Shown: positions 36,926 to 48,402 of the stretch, piece by piece | How positions within the stretch are numbered: position 1 is the stretch's first letter | Layout of the letters: each line of letters starts with the position of its first letter | Assembly (NCBI GenBank): GCA_023653785.1 | Contig: JAMKCH010010297.1 | Location: 1 to 64,000 of the forward strand | Length of the DNA stretch: 64,000 bases | Direction: 5' to 3' | From: Ophioderma brevispina | Lineage: Eukaryota; Echinodermata; Ophiuroidea; Amphilepidida; Ophiodermatidae | Program-made: the position numbers and the translations under genes | The notes under the pieces: generated by a model | Seen by the model: the letters and a program-made list of their open reading frames with translations, nothing else | Told to the model about the DNA's origin: nothing | The model's database searches: none

Positions 36926-37344
36926 TTAAACTTTTATTTCCGTTAGTGCCCAAGGGGGGTCCTAGGGACCCAACCTAATTATTCTAATGAAGCCGTGGGC
37001 AGATTTAAATTTTTTATATCAGGAGAAGCGTATTCATAAATCAGACAATTAGCAAAAAACTCCTTGAAAAATTGATTGCGTAATCGAGAAATCGCAAAAA
37101 AATCAAATGTTGGGTGCTATGCCCCCCCCCCTTGGGCACTTAAGTGTTAATACAGTGTATAGGTTTATCGAAGATTGTCAAGAAAAGCCGAAATGTTGCA
37201 TTTTTGGCACACTCTGTATACACGCAATTTGTTTTAAAAGCTGCGCAGTACTACCGATCTGATATGATTGCCATACCGTCAGAACCAACATTCCAAGTTT
37301 AATTCTGTTCCCATCATATAATTATATCCCTTAAACCCAAAATG

Positions 37345-37447
37345 CCATTTTTTGCCACTTTTCAAAAATCACTCCTACAACTTCATTGGCCGCCTGTCAA
37401 AACCATATACCAAATTCTTATGTTCTTATGTCAAGATCTTACACATG
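37345..37447 (+). pseudogene. L2-type RT C-terminal fragment, left part, interrupted by LINE insertion
   Basis: The peptide SLLQLHWPPVKTIYQILMFL then CQDLTH matches the LHWLPV....FKILxLxxxALxH signature at the end of L2/CR1 reverse transcriptases. The reading continues after the inserted element at 39825 with VDMDLLQII and TNPLG. The 15-bp AAGATCTTACACATG (37433-37447) is duplicated at 39810-39824. Confidence 0.7.
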
Positions 37448-39809
37448 AATATGATTTCTTATTTGAGGTTCTTTCTAGATTCAATCTGGGTGATAATTTT
37501 ATTCAGTGGGTTAAGACTTTTACAATAGCAGGAAAAGCTATGTTACTAATAATGGTTTTCTTATTAATCCTATCGATATGTCTCGTGGAATTTTTCAAGG
37601 CTGTCCAATTTCTCCCTTTTTGTTCCTTTTTGCGATTGAGATTCTTGCTATTTCAATCCGTTGTAATGATGATATTAAAGGTATTAGGGTGGAGGATATG
37701 GAAAAAAAGATTAATTTACTGGCTGATGATACCACCTGTTTTTTACAGGGGGATTTAGGTTCCTTTCAAGCCCTTTTTAATACTCTTGATAAATTTGCAT
37801 CATTTTCGGGTTGCAAAATGATAGTAGTAGACATTGGTAGTTTAAAGGGGTCTAATTTTCTTCCCTTTCAGGATGAAGGTCTTAAATGGAGGTCAAATAA
37901 TTTTAAGATTGTGGGTATTAATTTTTCTCTCAATGTTAACTCTCTTTATGAGCTTAATTTTATACCTAAACTGAATCAAATTGAGCAGACTCTTAATTGT
38001 TGGAAACACAGGAATTTGTCTATCTTGGGGAAAGTCACTGTTATTAAATCTTTGCTGTTACCTCAACTTCTTTATCTTTTTTCTGTTCTTTGCATTAATA
38101 TTCCCAAGACTTTTTTCAAGAAATTGAACCACCTTTTTTATAAATTCATTTGGAATGGGGGGAATGATAGAGTCAAGAGGGACATTCTTTGTAATGATTA
38201 TGAACATGGTGGGTTGAGAATGGTTGATCCTCTCCTTTTTTCTCAGGCACAATTTATTTGAGCTCTCTGTCTTGGAAAAAATCCACCCAGATTGGACAAT
38301 CTTGCTGAGATCTGATGCTCCTAAATGTGTTTTGAATACCCTTTCTAATTGTCAACTTGTTGAAACTCTTAACTTATGGTTTTTGTACAGAGATAAGATT
38401 AAGGAGAATTTAGGTTGGTCTGACTTTCATCTTCAAGATCCAATTTGGTGGAATAAAAATGTTCGTCTGAAATCCAAGAAATTCTTTTTCTATCCGTTTT
38501 GGGATGAAAGGGGGATTCATAATGTTTCTGATCTGTTCATTGGTTATAATCTGGTGAAACCATTTGAAATGTTGGTAGTTGAATTTGATATTCCCATCAC
38601 CGACAGGAGAAAATATAACTTTTTGATAAAGGTATTTGTGCTGATTGGTTTCAGAATCCCAAAAACATTCAGGAAAATATTTTGATAAAATTACTACTTC
38701 TTTAATTGATCAAGTTAAAGTTCCCAAACATGTCTATTCCATTTTTAGGAACCAGGTCAATATTGATGTTGAAAACAAATGGGTTGATACATGTACTTTG
38801 GATGTCCTGGATGACTTAGATTGGTATAGAATTCATAGTGCTAATTTGAAATGTACAATTGAAACCCAATTACGTTCTTTTTATTTCAAATTTTTTCACA
38901 GAGCTATTTGTACCAACCAATTTCTTCATAAAATTGGCAGGGCTGATGCTCCCAATTGTTACTTTTGTAAGGAATTTCCAGAATCTATTTTTCATTTATT
39001 TTGTGAATGTGAAAAGGTCTCCAATCTGTGGGATGAATTATGTTTTTTTAATTAATTCTGTTTCTGGGGAGTCTTTTATTTTCTCCAATTTTGAGAAAAT
39101 GTTTTGGCGTTCTTGACACTTCAGAACATGATAGCTATATTTCTTTTCTTTGTCTGTGCATGAAGTTTTATATCCAAAGGTGTAAATTCCAAGGGACTGA
39201 CCCCAATTTTGCTGCTTTTCTGAATTTGGTCAAAATGAAAAGGAACACAGAATACAAAATTGCTGAAAGCAAAGGGAAAATTAATATGCATTTCAAAAAG
39301 TGGACCCTTGACCTCGGTTGATTTCTTTGTTTCCCTTGTATGCAATTTTTGGGATTTAGGCCTACCATGACTTCTTCAAATGTGGACTTTTGTGTGTGAG
39401 TGGTGTGATGGATGATATGTTAGAGTGTCCTTGTGGTGTCCATGTTTTTGTCTTGTTCTCGGTTCTTCTGTCTGTTTGTTTGTTTGTTTTTAAAATTCCT
39501 GTGCTAAATTTTCCCCAAACCCGTCTTAAATTATTGCTTTCCATGCTCGCCCAATCTCAACAGCTGTGTGCTGTCAGGTATTGAGTGTCATCCTCGCCTT
39601 TTCTGGGTCTTGGTCTGATCCTGTTTCCATTTGTCTGACAAAAGATGCTTGGTTGTATGCTCTCTGTTGAGATCTGGGCTAAACTATTCCTGTTTTTCCA
39701 TTACATTGATATCTAGATGTAATAATTTAAGCTTGTGAGTAGATGGGTTTGGTGGACCATATATGTATGTTTGCTTCCAACCACCAAACTAAGTACAGGT
39801 AATAAAAAA
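37448..39809 (+). pseudogene. Tx1/L1-like LINE, 5'-truncated, with target-site duplication
   Basis: Inserted between 15-bp duplications (37433-37447, 39810-39824) and ending AATAAAAAAA. The RT starts with FEVLSRFNLGDNFIQWVKTF. The frame 37578-38261 carries MSRGIFQGCPISPFLFLFAI, then NLLADDTTCFL with the catalytic ADD, then LNCWKHRNLSILGKVTVIKS and IWNGGNDRVKR. Later frames (38224-38685, 38645-39055, 39091-39321) continue to the terminal zinc motif CYFCKEFPESIFHLFCEC. These blocks are diagnostic of L1-group elements of the Tx1 branch. About four frameshifts break a copy that otherwise has long open stretches, so it is the youngest-looking LINE here. Confidence 0.88.
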
Positions 39810-39864
39810 AAGATCTTACACATGTTGACATGGACTTGTTACAGATTATTTGAAAGACTGGACA

Positions 39865-40240
39865 TATAAATACAAACCCTCTCGGTGTTTGCGCTCACCT
39901 TCACCACTAAAATCAACATAAATATACCAAAAAAATTCTGGGATATTGTTGAATACAAACCCTTCGGAGTTTATGACTTATCTTCCACACTAACATCAAC
40001 TATAAAACAATATAATTTCTGGAGATGTGAACCAAAAACCTCTCGGAGTTTACTCGCATCTTCACCACTAACATCAACATAATACACAAATTTCTGGGTC
40101 TGTGAATACAAACCCCCTCGGAGTTTCGCGTAATACTCACCACTAACATCAACATAAAAACAACCAATTTCTGGGATATGTGAAACAAAAAACCCTCTCG
40201 GATTTAAGCTCAGATTTCAAGTAAAATAACATAAATATGC
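39865..40240 (+). repeat. Minisatellite of about 77 bp, five units, made from RT coding sequence
   Basis: The anchor TTCTGG recurs at 39938, 40016, 40090 and 40168 (spacing 78, 74, 78). The unit includes TACAAACCCTCTCGG, CACCACTAACATCAACAT and TTCTGGGATATGTGAA. The first unit encodes YKPSRCLRS, a recognised C-terminal motif of L2-type RTs, continuing the fragment that begins at 37345. Confidence 0.85.
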
Positions 40241-41109
40241 GAACAAAACCCCCCAAGGAGTAGGCAAGGAGAAAAAGGGAGTTATATTGTTTTTTGTTAT
40301 GGTAATAAAACTTGAAACAAGGTTTTATTGGAACAAACCGGTAATATTTTAATAGGAGGCATTGAGCTCTATTGGGTATGGGTTAGCTTGCTTTCCATTT
40401 TCTCTTTTTCTATGAGCTATTTGCCTTGAAACATCGAAAAATAGGAGAAAATTGATTGTCCGAAACAAAAACATTCAAAATATTTAAAAAATGAAAAAAA
40501 AAAAAAAAACACTTCGCAAGTTGGAATTCTCCGAATTCAATGTTTTCTGTTGCCAACATTATGTAGAAATTATGTAATGAGTTTTTCTTATATTCTCAAT
40601 TTATTTTTTTATTTTTGAAATACAAACATATGTCCTAAAGAACCAATTATTGGACGTATCCTTCACAAAGGTGGTAAGTGGTATGTACTTCTAAGATATT
40701 TATTATGCACCTTATTTCATAATAACATAAGAGGCATGGAATATGTTTTCTTCAGATCACAATGACTATGCTAGTAAAAGTGCGACCTTAATGAGTGTAT
40801 TACGTTGATCCACATTTCGTCGGCAACCAAGCAAGCGATTTAAATCTTGATACGCATTGCATATAGACAAATATTTTCCGACCACAAACTTATATACACT
40901 TTCAACCAGATAAATATTTAAGTCAATGGGAGAAGTGAAAAATGTTCAAAAAATCGCTTATCGTTATTGTTGTAGTACGTGATGTTTATTACGTGAATGC
41001 GTTTTTATTTCCATCAACCATAATTGGTTAGGGGAATGCTATGTGGTGAAAGGTATCTTTAGAATAAATTAGTAACTTAATATCTGTAATTAGCGGAGTA
41101 ATTTTCAGG

Positions 41110-41385
41110 CCCGTGCGGCACTCAGACCTCTTTTTGGGGGGGGGGGGGCAAACGGTGGAGGGCAAAGTGAAATCTTGGGGCGGGCAAAAGTGAAATTTAT
41201 GGGGGCAAAATATGAAAAATTTGGAATATTTTCCACCAATTTTTGCCCAAATGCGCTGATTTTTGGCCCCAAAATCTGAATTTTGCCCGAAATCCTTCGT
41301 TTTTCTTTCGACCAGGGGGGGCAACTGGGGGGGGGCAAAAGAAAAAAATTGCCCCCCCCCCTGGCTGCCGCCGTTTAGGCAAAAT
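41110..41385. mobile_element. Poly-G rich hAT-like MITE
   Basis: The left end CAGGCCCGTGCGGCACTC leads into a G-run and the phrase GGGCAAAAGTGAAA. The right end (reversed) is CGGCGGCAGCCAGGGGGGGG. The same internal phrases (GGGGGGCAAAAGTGAAA, GCTGATTTTTGGCCCC) occur in the element at 51013-51289. Termini do not match each other well. Confidence 0.6.
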
Positions 41386-41889
41386 TCTATATCAGGATAA
41401 ACGTATAAACTAAAACCCAAATTGGAGTATATTCTTGAGTTCAATAGATAAGGCTACTCAAACTTTAACTAAAATATTTCCAGCAACCCCTTTGATAATG
41501 TTATCCGTGGCATAATTTGTGCTTTCAAATCTGGATAACGTTATAAAAAACACTAAAACATTTTGCTGTATAAAATGGTTGTGTGCCAGACGTGCAGAAA
41601 GAACGAGAAAAGAAGTGGGCTTGGCAATATTAATCCCAGTCATGCGCCGTATTGATCTTAACATAAAACATTATAATGTGTGTGAAACAATGTTTGAAGG
41701 TGTGTATCTCCAAAATGCACTGTTTTATGTACTTTGACATAAAGTTTGATTATTTTGACTAAGGACTCCCATCTGACTCTTTACAAACTAACTTTTGACT
41801 TTCTTAGTTGTTTTAGCGTGTAATTATTCCACGATCCGTCCTGTTTGAATCTCACATTTCTATATTGATGTTATTACTGTATTTTATAG

Positions 41890-42003
41890 TGTCTAATCTT
41901 ACCTAGCGTTGTGTCTGGAGTTATGTGGGGTATAGCACAATCTGGATGGTTTGTAGCCAATTTCTATCTCACGGAGTCTGTCAGCTTTCCGATTATTGCA
42001 ACT
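41890..42003 (+). CDS. TMEM144: TMEM144-like exon (seventh-eighth helices)
   Basis: The acceptor is TTTTATAG and the donor GTAAGT, with 38 codons in phase 0 at both ends. The peptide is CLILPSVVSGVMWGIAQSGW then FVANFYLTESVSFPIIAT. The ILPxxxSGxxWxIA...WFxAN....xVSFPI string is one of the best conserved parts of the family. The phase-0 entry does not fit the phase of the damaged candidate exon at 36226, so the upstream exon remains unresolved. Confidence 0.93.
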
Positions 42004-42224
42004 GTAAGTCTTCTTATCGTCGTTGGGCGGGAAAAACCTCATCTCATATGCTCAAAAGTTAAATATGCGCAACGTAGATTCCACTTTCAAAACCCTATAC
42101 ACACCAGAATTAAATTTTTCCTTCAGAACTTTTTGCAATATAGCAGACATTCTGTTAGAATTGATGGCTTTGCCAGAATCTATATTTTATTAAAAACAAG
42201 CGTTGTCTGTCCGGTGTGAAAGCA

Positions 42225-42343
42225 ACTCATAGTCCGGCTGGAGCTACATAGACGATAACGGAATAAAGCGTGAAACTAATGTTGCGTAAAGAGTCGTCTG
42301 AATTGAGTGCCCTATTCCTTACCGTTGTAGCCGGACTGTGAGT
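42225..42343. mobile_element. Short MITE, CTCATAGTCCGG family, copy 1
   Basis: Terminal inverted repeats ACTCATAGTCCGGCT and AGCCGGACTGTGAGT. The 119-bp element matches 52157-52277 in reverse orientation, including ACGCAACATTAGT and GAATAGG inside. Confidence 0.75.
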
Positions 42344-43683
42344 ATGCCGGGCTATAATTACTTCTACATCGGCTATGCGTTTCGTTGCGTTTGACGTATG
42401 GAGCTGATATTTGGGTGGGTTGGGAGAGTCCGAGCTACGGCGGCCCGGAAAGTGTGTACTCTGTGTCACAGACTGCGAAAGAGATGATCTAAATTAGTAC
42501 TGCGCGAGAGATTAACGTTATCAGTCCGTCATAGCGAATGTATGCAATGAAACTAAATCTCAAATATCTCCAGAAAACGAAGGGGTTCTATGGAGATTTT
42601 TGCATCAGAGGGTCCGTTACTATATTTTGTTTTGAATATGTATCGCAATTGGGTCTGAACCTATAGAACCTAGCGAGAAAATTGAACGTTTTTGTCGGGT
42701 ACTTCGGTGCTCGCAAAGACGGAAAAGTGAACACGCAATCGCTACGGGCCGCATTCCTTTTTCCCACAATGCCTTTAAGTCTGAGCGTTGTTATCGACCT
42801 TTCTTGGAACTAAATTTCACACGTGGGTGGGAGCGACAGTCTGAGGGTTGTTATTGGCATTTCAAAGTGACTCCACAAGACAAAGGTAATTTTGAGATCA
42901 ATTTGCTTAGAACAACCAAATTTGGCCAAAAGGACAATTTACCTCCGCACAGAACAATGCTGAGGCCAAAGGCCACACACGGTTTACTGCACCAGTTTCT
43001 TTTTAAATTATTCGCCTTTGTGTTTATAAATTTGAATTCAGAGAAAACAATATAGTGTTTGACATTGGCTGTCAATATGCACATATGAGGTTTTGAAATG
43101 GGGGCCCATTGCACATAATAATGAGGTGCAAAGGTCAATTTTTATACATTGTCTTTTATGGTTAATTGTTCATATTGTTTTACTTTAAGGGGGTGTTTCG
43201 TATTCCTAAGCTTCGTTCACATGTATCGCTCATCTCCACTGTTGGGCTATAGTGTCTAATCGTACTTTGTTTGCATTGTGTGTAACTTAAGGGACACTGA
43301 TATGATAAAAGCATTATTTGGTATAATTAAATCATGGAGTTATTATGATTACATTATACATTCGCACCTTTCCGAATGGTACAATGTAATTATGCTCACA
43401 ATTTTGTTCACAAGACAAAAACGACCAATCAGAATCAATTTGAAATAAATTGTTGAGAGAATATCCGTTGAACCATAACGAAAAGTGAAAGTGCTAAAAT
43501 CACGAAATACCCCTTTAAATATATAAGGTGGCAGGATCGAGCGAAGAGCGCGCATTTAACTGGAAACTAACTTTGTAAAGATATGAGCTTCTAATATTTC
43601 ACGTACTCGTTATGTTACATTTTGTTGACAATATGACAACACTTACAACTTACGATAACGCTATTCATTTGGTTTGCCTACAG

Positions 43684-43821
43684 GGGCCTGGTGTAATTGG
43701 TGCTCTGTGGAGTGTTATCTATTTTCGTGAAATTCGAGGATGGAAGAACTACATTGTGTTACTTGTGGCGTTTATAGTTACCGGGACGAGTGCAGTCCTT
43801 ACGGCCTTATCCAAAAATTAA
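43684..43821 (+). CDS. TMEM144: TMEM144-like terminal exon with stop codon
   Basis: The acceptor is GCCTACAG. Phase-0 entry joins ..FPIIAT to GPGVIGALWSVIYFREIRGW, then KNYIVLLVAFIVTGTSAVLT and ALSKN, ending at TAA 43819-43821. Family members end with GPGxIxxxWGxxxFKEIxGxxNYxxLxxAFxxxxTGxxxxxxSK, so length and end agree. The terminal Ser-Lys before the stop is conserved. Confidence 0.95.
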   Translation, partial: GPGVIGALWSVIYFREIRGWKNYIVLLVAFIVTGTSAVLTALSKN

Positions 43822-44049
43822 TTTTTTGGTCATTGCGTTTTTATTTATACAGTGATAAAAAAAACGTTGCAACAAATATACAAACATCATCCAAAAGATC
43901 ATTAGACACCAATCGACACACAAATTTGCCTTTCACTGAAACCAAAGCAAATATCATCGGATGAAATTAACCAGAGTAAATTCTACAAATTGATACAAGA
44001 GATACCTTATTAAAATGAATACATTACGTGAAGGTAATTCTAGTCAATA

Positions 44050-44576
44050 AGGCTTTTCACACCGAGGCGGTGATCTTCGATCGCGACTTTTGGCGATCGA
44101 TCATCGTTTTTGAAGACTAGTGCAGCCGTTTTCTGAATACTAGACGCGCATGTGCAATAGCGCCTTAGTTACGAAGTAAAAGTTTTCCAAAGAAAGATTT
44201 AATGAGCTGCTGATCTCACGAAATACTTCTTTTTGAGGCATTTACTGCAGTGGTTGTAGTTGACTTTTTAAATGCTGAGGTACATAGCCATCTTTTAAAT
44301 GATATGACTTGTCACCTTGGGTTGCTTCCGCACAGAAATTTTGAGTTTTCCGTTCACGAAATTGAACGGACTGAGTAAGGAAATTCAACATGGCGGATAG
44401 ACTCTTACGTAAGTGCATTTATTGGATGAAAGTGTGCTGTTATTTGAGGAAGCACAACAGCGATATGCGTGTCAGAGTTTGCGAAGTATTATAATGAATT
44501 TGGTGGCTGGTTTGAAGTCTACATATAGCGATCGATCGCAAAAGTCGATCAATCACCGGCTCAGTGTGAAAAGCCT
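44050..44576. mobile_element. TA-flanked MITE with AGGCTTTTCACAC ends
   Basis: TA at 44048-44049 and 44577-44578 flank inverted repeats AGGCTTTTCACACCGAG and (reversed) AGGCTTTTCACACTGAG, extending to the GCGATCGATC motifs at both sides. The element is 527 bp with no recognised protein. Confidence 0.82.
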
Positions 44577-44579
44577 TAG

Positions 44580-47500
44580 TATTCCTTTAATTAAGTTGTT
44601 ACTTCTCAAACGAACCAAAACGATATTTGTCGTGAAGTCCAATGCAAAGTTATTTTGATGCGATGGCTGACTGCAGTCCATGCAAAAAAAAAAAAAAAAA
44701 AAACACATCTTGGACACCTGTGATATGTAATGTTGATACTATCAATGTGAAAAAAAAAATGCTTCAGGTTCCTAATTGCTTGATGGAAGGAAGCCTGGGG
44801 TGGTGTGAGGAGAAGGAGGAGATCAAGTTAAAGGATAGCGCTAGTATTCCATTACAGGTGTTTTCAGGGGTTATGGTTTCCATCCAAATCGGTAAAAATG
44901 GTTTATCTCAAAAAGTTGGAATTTGATTCGTTTCAAAATTTTAGCAAGCAAGGTCAGCTAACTAGTCGATAGTCTTTAAAATAATTAAATATTATAATAA
45001 ATTGATTTCATTATTATTTGCAGTTATAGATCTCCCTCTTTGTTTCCAATTTGGTTTGGGGTACACGCTAAAGCAGGATAGCCTTTACATAAGAACCTTC
45101 TTTTCTCAGAATGAAAACAATAGCTTGATACAAACTCTGAGAAAATTTGTTTGTCTTCAATAGTCCAAACAAATTTACTAGGGTGAACATCTTCCCACCT
45201 CTTCCCACGACTATCCTTGTAGAGGTATTCGTCATAAAACAAAAGCTCGTCACGAGCGCAGAGCACTGTAAATGAGCTCCCTTAGTTTTTTAGACTTTTA
45301 AATCTCATTTATTGCTCACCAGCAAATGTTCTTTTTAGTACCGTCTGCTCTGGATGTTTGAATTGGAGAGTTATACATACGTCTCGTCTCAATGTTGTTA
45401 ACAGACACGAGACATTTCCTGAAGCGATGTGCCGCACGTTTTGGGGATCGAAACTGAGATTTTTTGCAATGCGCGATATAGAATGCTTACTTGTAAGAAA
45501 ATGTTAACGAATTCATAATGGACATTTCCTGAGCGTGTGCCGCACGTTTTGTATCGAAACTGAGATTTTTGCAAGCGCGTATAATAGAATGCTCATATGT
45601 AAGAAAGTGTTACGAAGTCATAATTTACTTGATATTGAAAACATAATTATGGTGTTACCTTGTACCCGGACCTGATAACTCCCTTCATAACAAGATAGAT
45701 ACAATAAAAAGAAACTCTTACCCGTCTTTTGGTTGAGGAAAATGCTACCAAATACAAAAAAATAATTGGTTGTTGCCAAACTGATGTGATAGTCTTAACC
45801 AACCAATCTTAAGTACACTTTAGCTAAGTTCAATATTACACATATGTTAGGCTTGTGTTCATGTTCATGAAATCCGGGATGAAATGACAGTTGACATTAT
45901 TAATGACGTGATTTGATTCCATTTTTTATTTAACTTCATAACATTAATAAAGAAGACAAGTTTTGATCCTCGTAACCACTGCAATCAATCAAAACGTTTT
46001 CTGAAGACGACTTTGGTGCTGTCTCCAGTATATATGTGCCTGTTGTCCAGATATCATTTTGTCCAACCTTCGGTCATTTATAATCTGAAACAGGTATATT
46101 ACTTTCTTGTAATAAAGTATAAAGCTGGCCCTGTGCAAAACTATTTCAACCGACCAATTCTGAATACTTTTTGAATTAATAAAGCAGCTATTTTGAATTT
46201 CAATTTAAAAAGAGCCGGGAAATCGAAACCATTTGCTTACTTAGTTTGAAATGAAAGGCTTTGAAAATCGGGACCCTGTGACGGCAGTGAAATTGAATCA
46301 CAAAGATAATCTTTTAAAATCAATGGAGTAGTTACCATCATTGCAGAGTCCACCTTATTTTTTATTTTACTTTTCTTCACTTTCCTGCATCATAAAGATT
46401 TCCTTTTAGTCTGTAAGTCTTTTGGGTAGATTTTTGTTAAAATAACATTGGGTTCTATATTAATCTATCAGCGATACAGTAAGGTAAATGGAATCAAGGG
46501 GCCGTCTGATGTAACATGGATTTTAATGTCAGCGTACAATGGGTAGGGTTTACTATTTTTATCCTGTCAGTAAACGCATATTGTTGTGGTAGAATTTATT
46601 TGGAGGGGGATGTGGTGAGATAAAAACTAAAAAGTCGTATTAACAGCTGAAGCTCCAACTTGTTCAACGAATATGATGCTTTAACCCCATTTTACAACAT
46701 GGAACCCTTTTTTTGTAGATATGTAAAGACTTCATACAGATTCAATTGAATAGATTGGTCCGTGAAGTCGGAGACACTCTAATCGATTTTCTGTTGTTTG
46801 GTGTCATCAAGAACGTATAAAGTGTCTGAACATCAAGGCTGGGTGAACGGAGGATATACGCACGTAAATATTGTAGTTTGTTATGAGTAACCACACCTCT
46901 AAACTACTTAAATATTGGACCAACTGTCAATAATTGTTTGTTTTTTTTTTTTAAAAATGTTATTTTCTAAGATTCCTTAGTGACGTAAAAGAACTTGGTG
47001 AGTAAATTACTTATTCGTATCATTTTCTTATTTGATGCTTCAGAGTTTGTTCGAGTTTTTTTGTTTGAAGTGTATTAAGTGCATTTGCTTTGTAATTTTT
47101 TATTTTTTTTATTTTTTTTATTTTTTTTAAATAATGCCTTTAATCTAATCTGGTATCGCCACAATCGATTTCTATTGTACTGATTGGTAAAACAACCTTT
47201 CAGAACACTGGAATCGTCGACACGCCCCAAACTTTTAATGACCTGACAGGAATAAAAATCCTACTATAAAATTATGTTTTCTGGGGGCTGCTGTTTTCAG
47301 TCCAATCTTTCTACTCGATATGGTCCGTGGTATAGTCCAGCCTCCGCGCCATCTAAGGGAACGGCTGGTCACATGGTTGGAAGACGGTCCTGGGAAAATA
47401 ACCACTTACACATGCAAATCAAGTTCTTAACTGGTAATGATGGTGTCTTCATAGACATATTTAAATATGTCTTTGGCTTAGACATGTCGTTAAACAATAT

Positions 47501-48000
47501 GAAACAAAACACTGTTACGAGACAAAGACATGTCCTGCAGTATAGGTCATGTCTCAAACTGGCTTCAAAAGAACATGTCTTACAAAACTGAAAACTGAAA
47601 TGATTTGTCTTTGAGTGTCTTGCACAGAGACATGCGTTGGACATTTCTGCGTAGAGACATAACTTTGTTTCTAAATAGACACGTGTCTCAAAACTGACTC
47701 ATCACCATGTGTCTATTTCCACGACATCATTTTACAGTGTATATCATGGGTTAAGGTACAAAATGCACCCGCCCCTTTTAGAGAAAATAATTCAATAGGT
47801 AAATAAGTTCTGACCTTTTCTTCTCAAAAGGGAAAAACGTGTTATAATGCGCAGTGAGCAAACACACGTCCCCCACATTAATATGAAGAGGAGTTGGTGT
47901 ATATGACATACCCCTTTCAGACTGAGGATTAAGAAATTTGATCATAAGTTTTAACCCTAATTTTCACGGTATACTTGAACTTATTTTTTTTAAGAATATT
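44580..48000. other. No gene recognised downstream of the transporter gene
   Basis: The stretch holds A-runs (44682-44703, 44750), an imperfect tandem pair of about 110 bp at 45405-45620 (shared GTGCCGCACGTTTTG and GAAACTGAGATTTTT), T-rich low-complexity sequence at 46935-47130, and a cluster of ACATGTCT-type motifs at 47450-47730. None of the ORFs resembles a known family. Confidence 0.55.
47450..47730. repeat. Degenerate array of AGACATGTCT-like palindromic motifs
   Basis: About ten variants of (A)GACATGTC(T), ACATGTCTTAAAAC and GACACGTGTCTC occur, mixed with AAAACTG spacers. AGACATGTCC at 47526-47535 and GAACATGTCT at 47571-47580 fit the RRRCATGYYY half-site rule of p53-family proteins. 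This may just reflect an old simple repeat. Confidence 0.5.
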
Positions 48001-48058
48001 CACTTTATAATCTATGTCAGTGATGTCTAATCTTTCCTGTATTACCTTTCCTACCTCT

Positions 48059-48118
48059 CAGGTAGTCTTACGGAACACTTGTCATTGTTCGCGTAGCTTT
48101 ATTCCGTAAGACTACCTG
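48059..48118. repeat. Perfect 17-bp hairpin
   Basis: CAGGTAGTCTTACGGAA at 48059-48075 is exactly complementary to TTCCGTAAGACTACCTG at 48102-48118, with a 26-nt loop. The transcript could form a stable stem on either strand. It could be a tiny foldback element or a small-RNA hairpin; nothing else supports either. Confidence 0.85.
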
Positions 48119-48402
48119 AAGCTAAAAAAATATCACAGCTGTAATAAATTTTTAGAATATCGGCTTTAACTTCCCAACCGCGGTTTACCAGCGGTCATAG
48201 CGGTTAAAACCGTTTCATTGGTTGATATCAATACAAACCGTTCCAGCCGGAAAGACTGCGACCTGCGATTCAACGGTGGTTGACTTTTGAAGGCACCCTA
48301 AGCTGGTGTAAAACCAAACCCGGATCAACTGAATGTAGCAAGGTCAGAAAGCACACTGAAAAGGTTGAAAACATTAACGGTAGTTTTTTATACGACAGTA
48401 TG

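Noticed and set aside
41028..41444. Overlapping 138-, 77- and 61-residue ORFs on the minus strand
   Set aside because: They are translations of poly-C/poly-G rich MITE sequence giving proline runs, not a gene.
44413..44658. 81-residue ORF with FEEAQQRYACQSLRS
   Set aside because: Lies inside the MITE at 44050-44576 and runs across its end. It may be a relict of a transposon-encoded protein but no family could be named.
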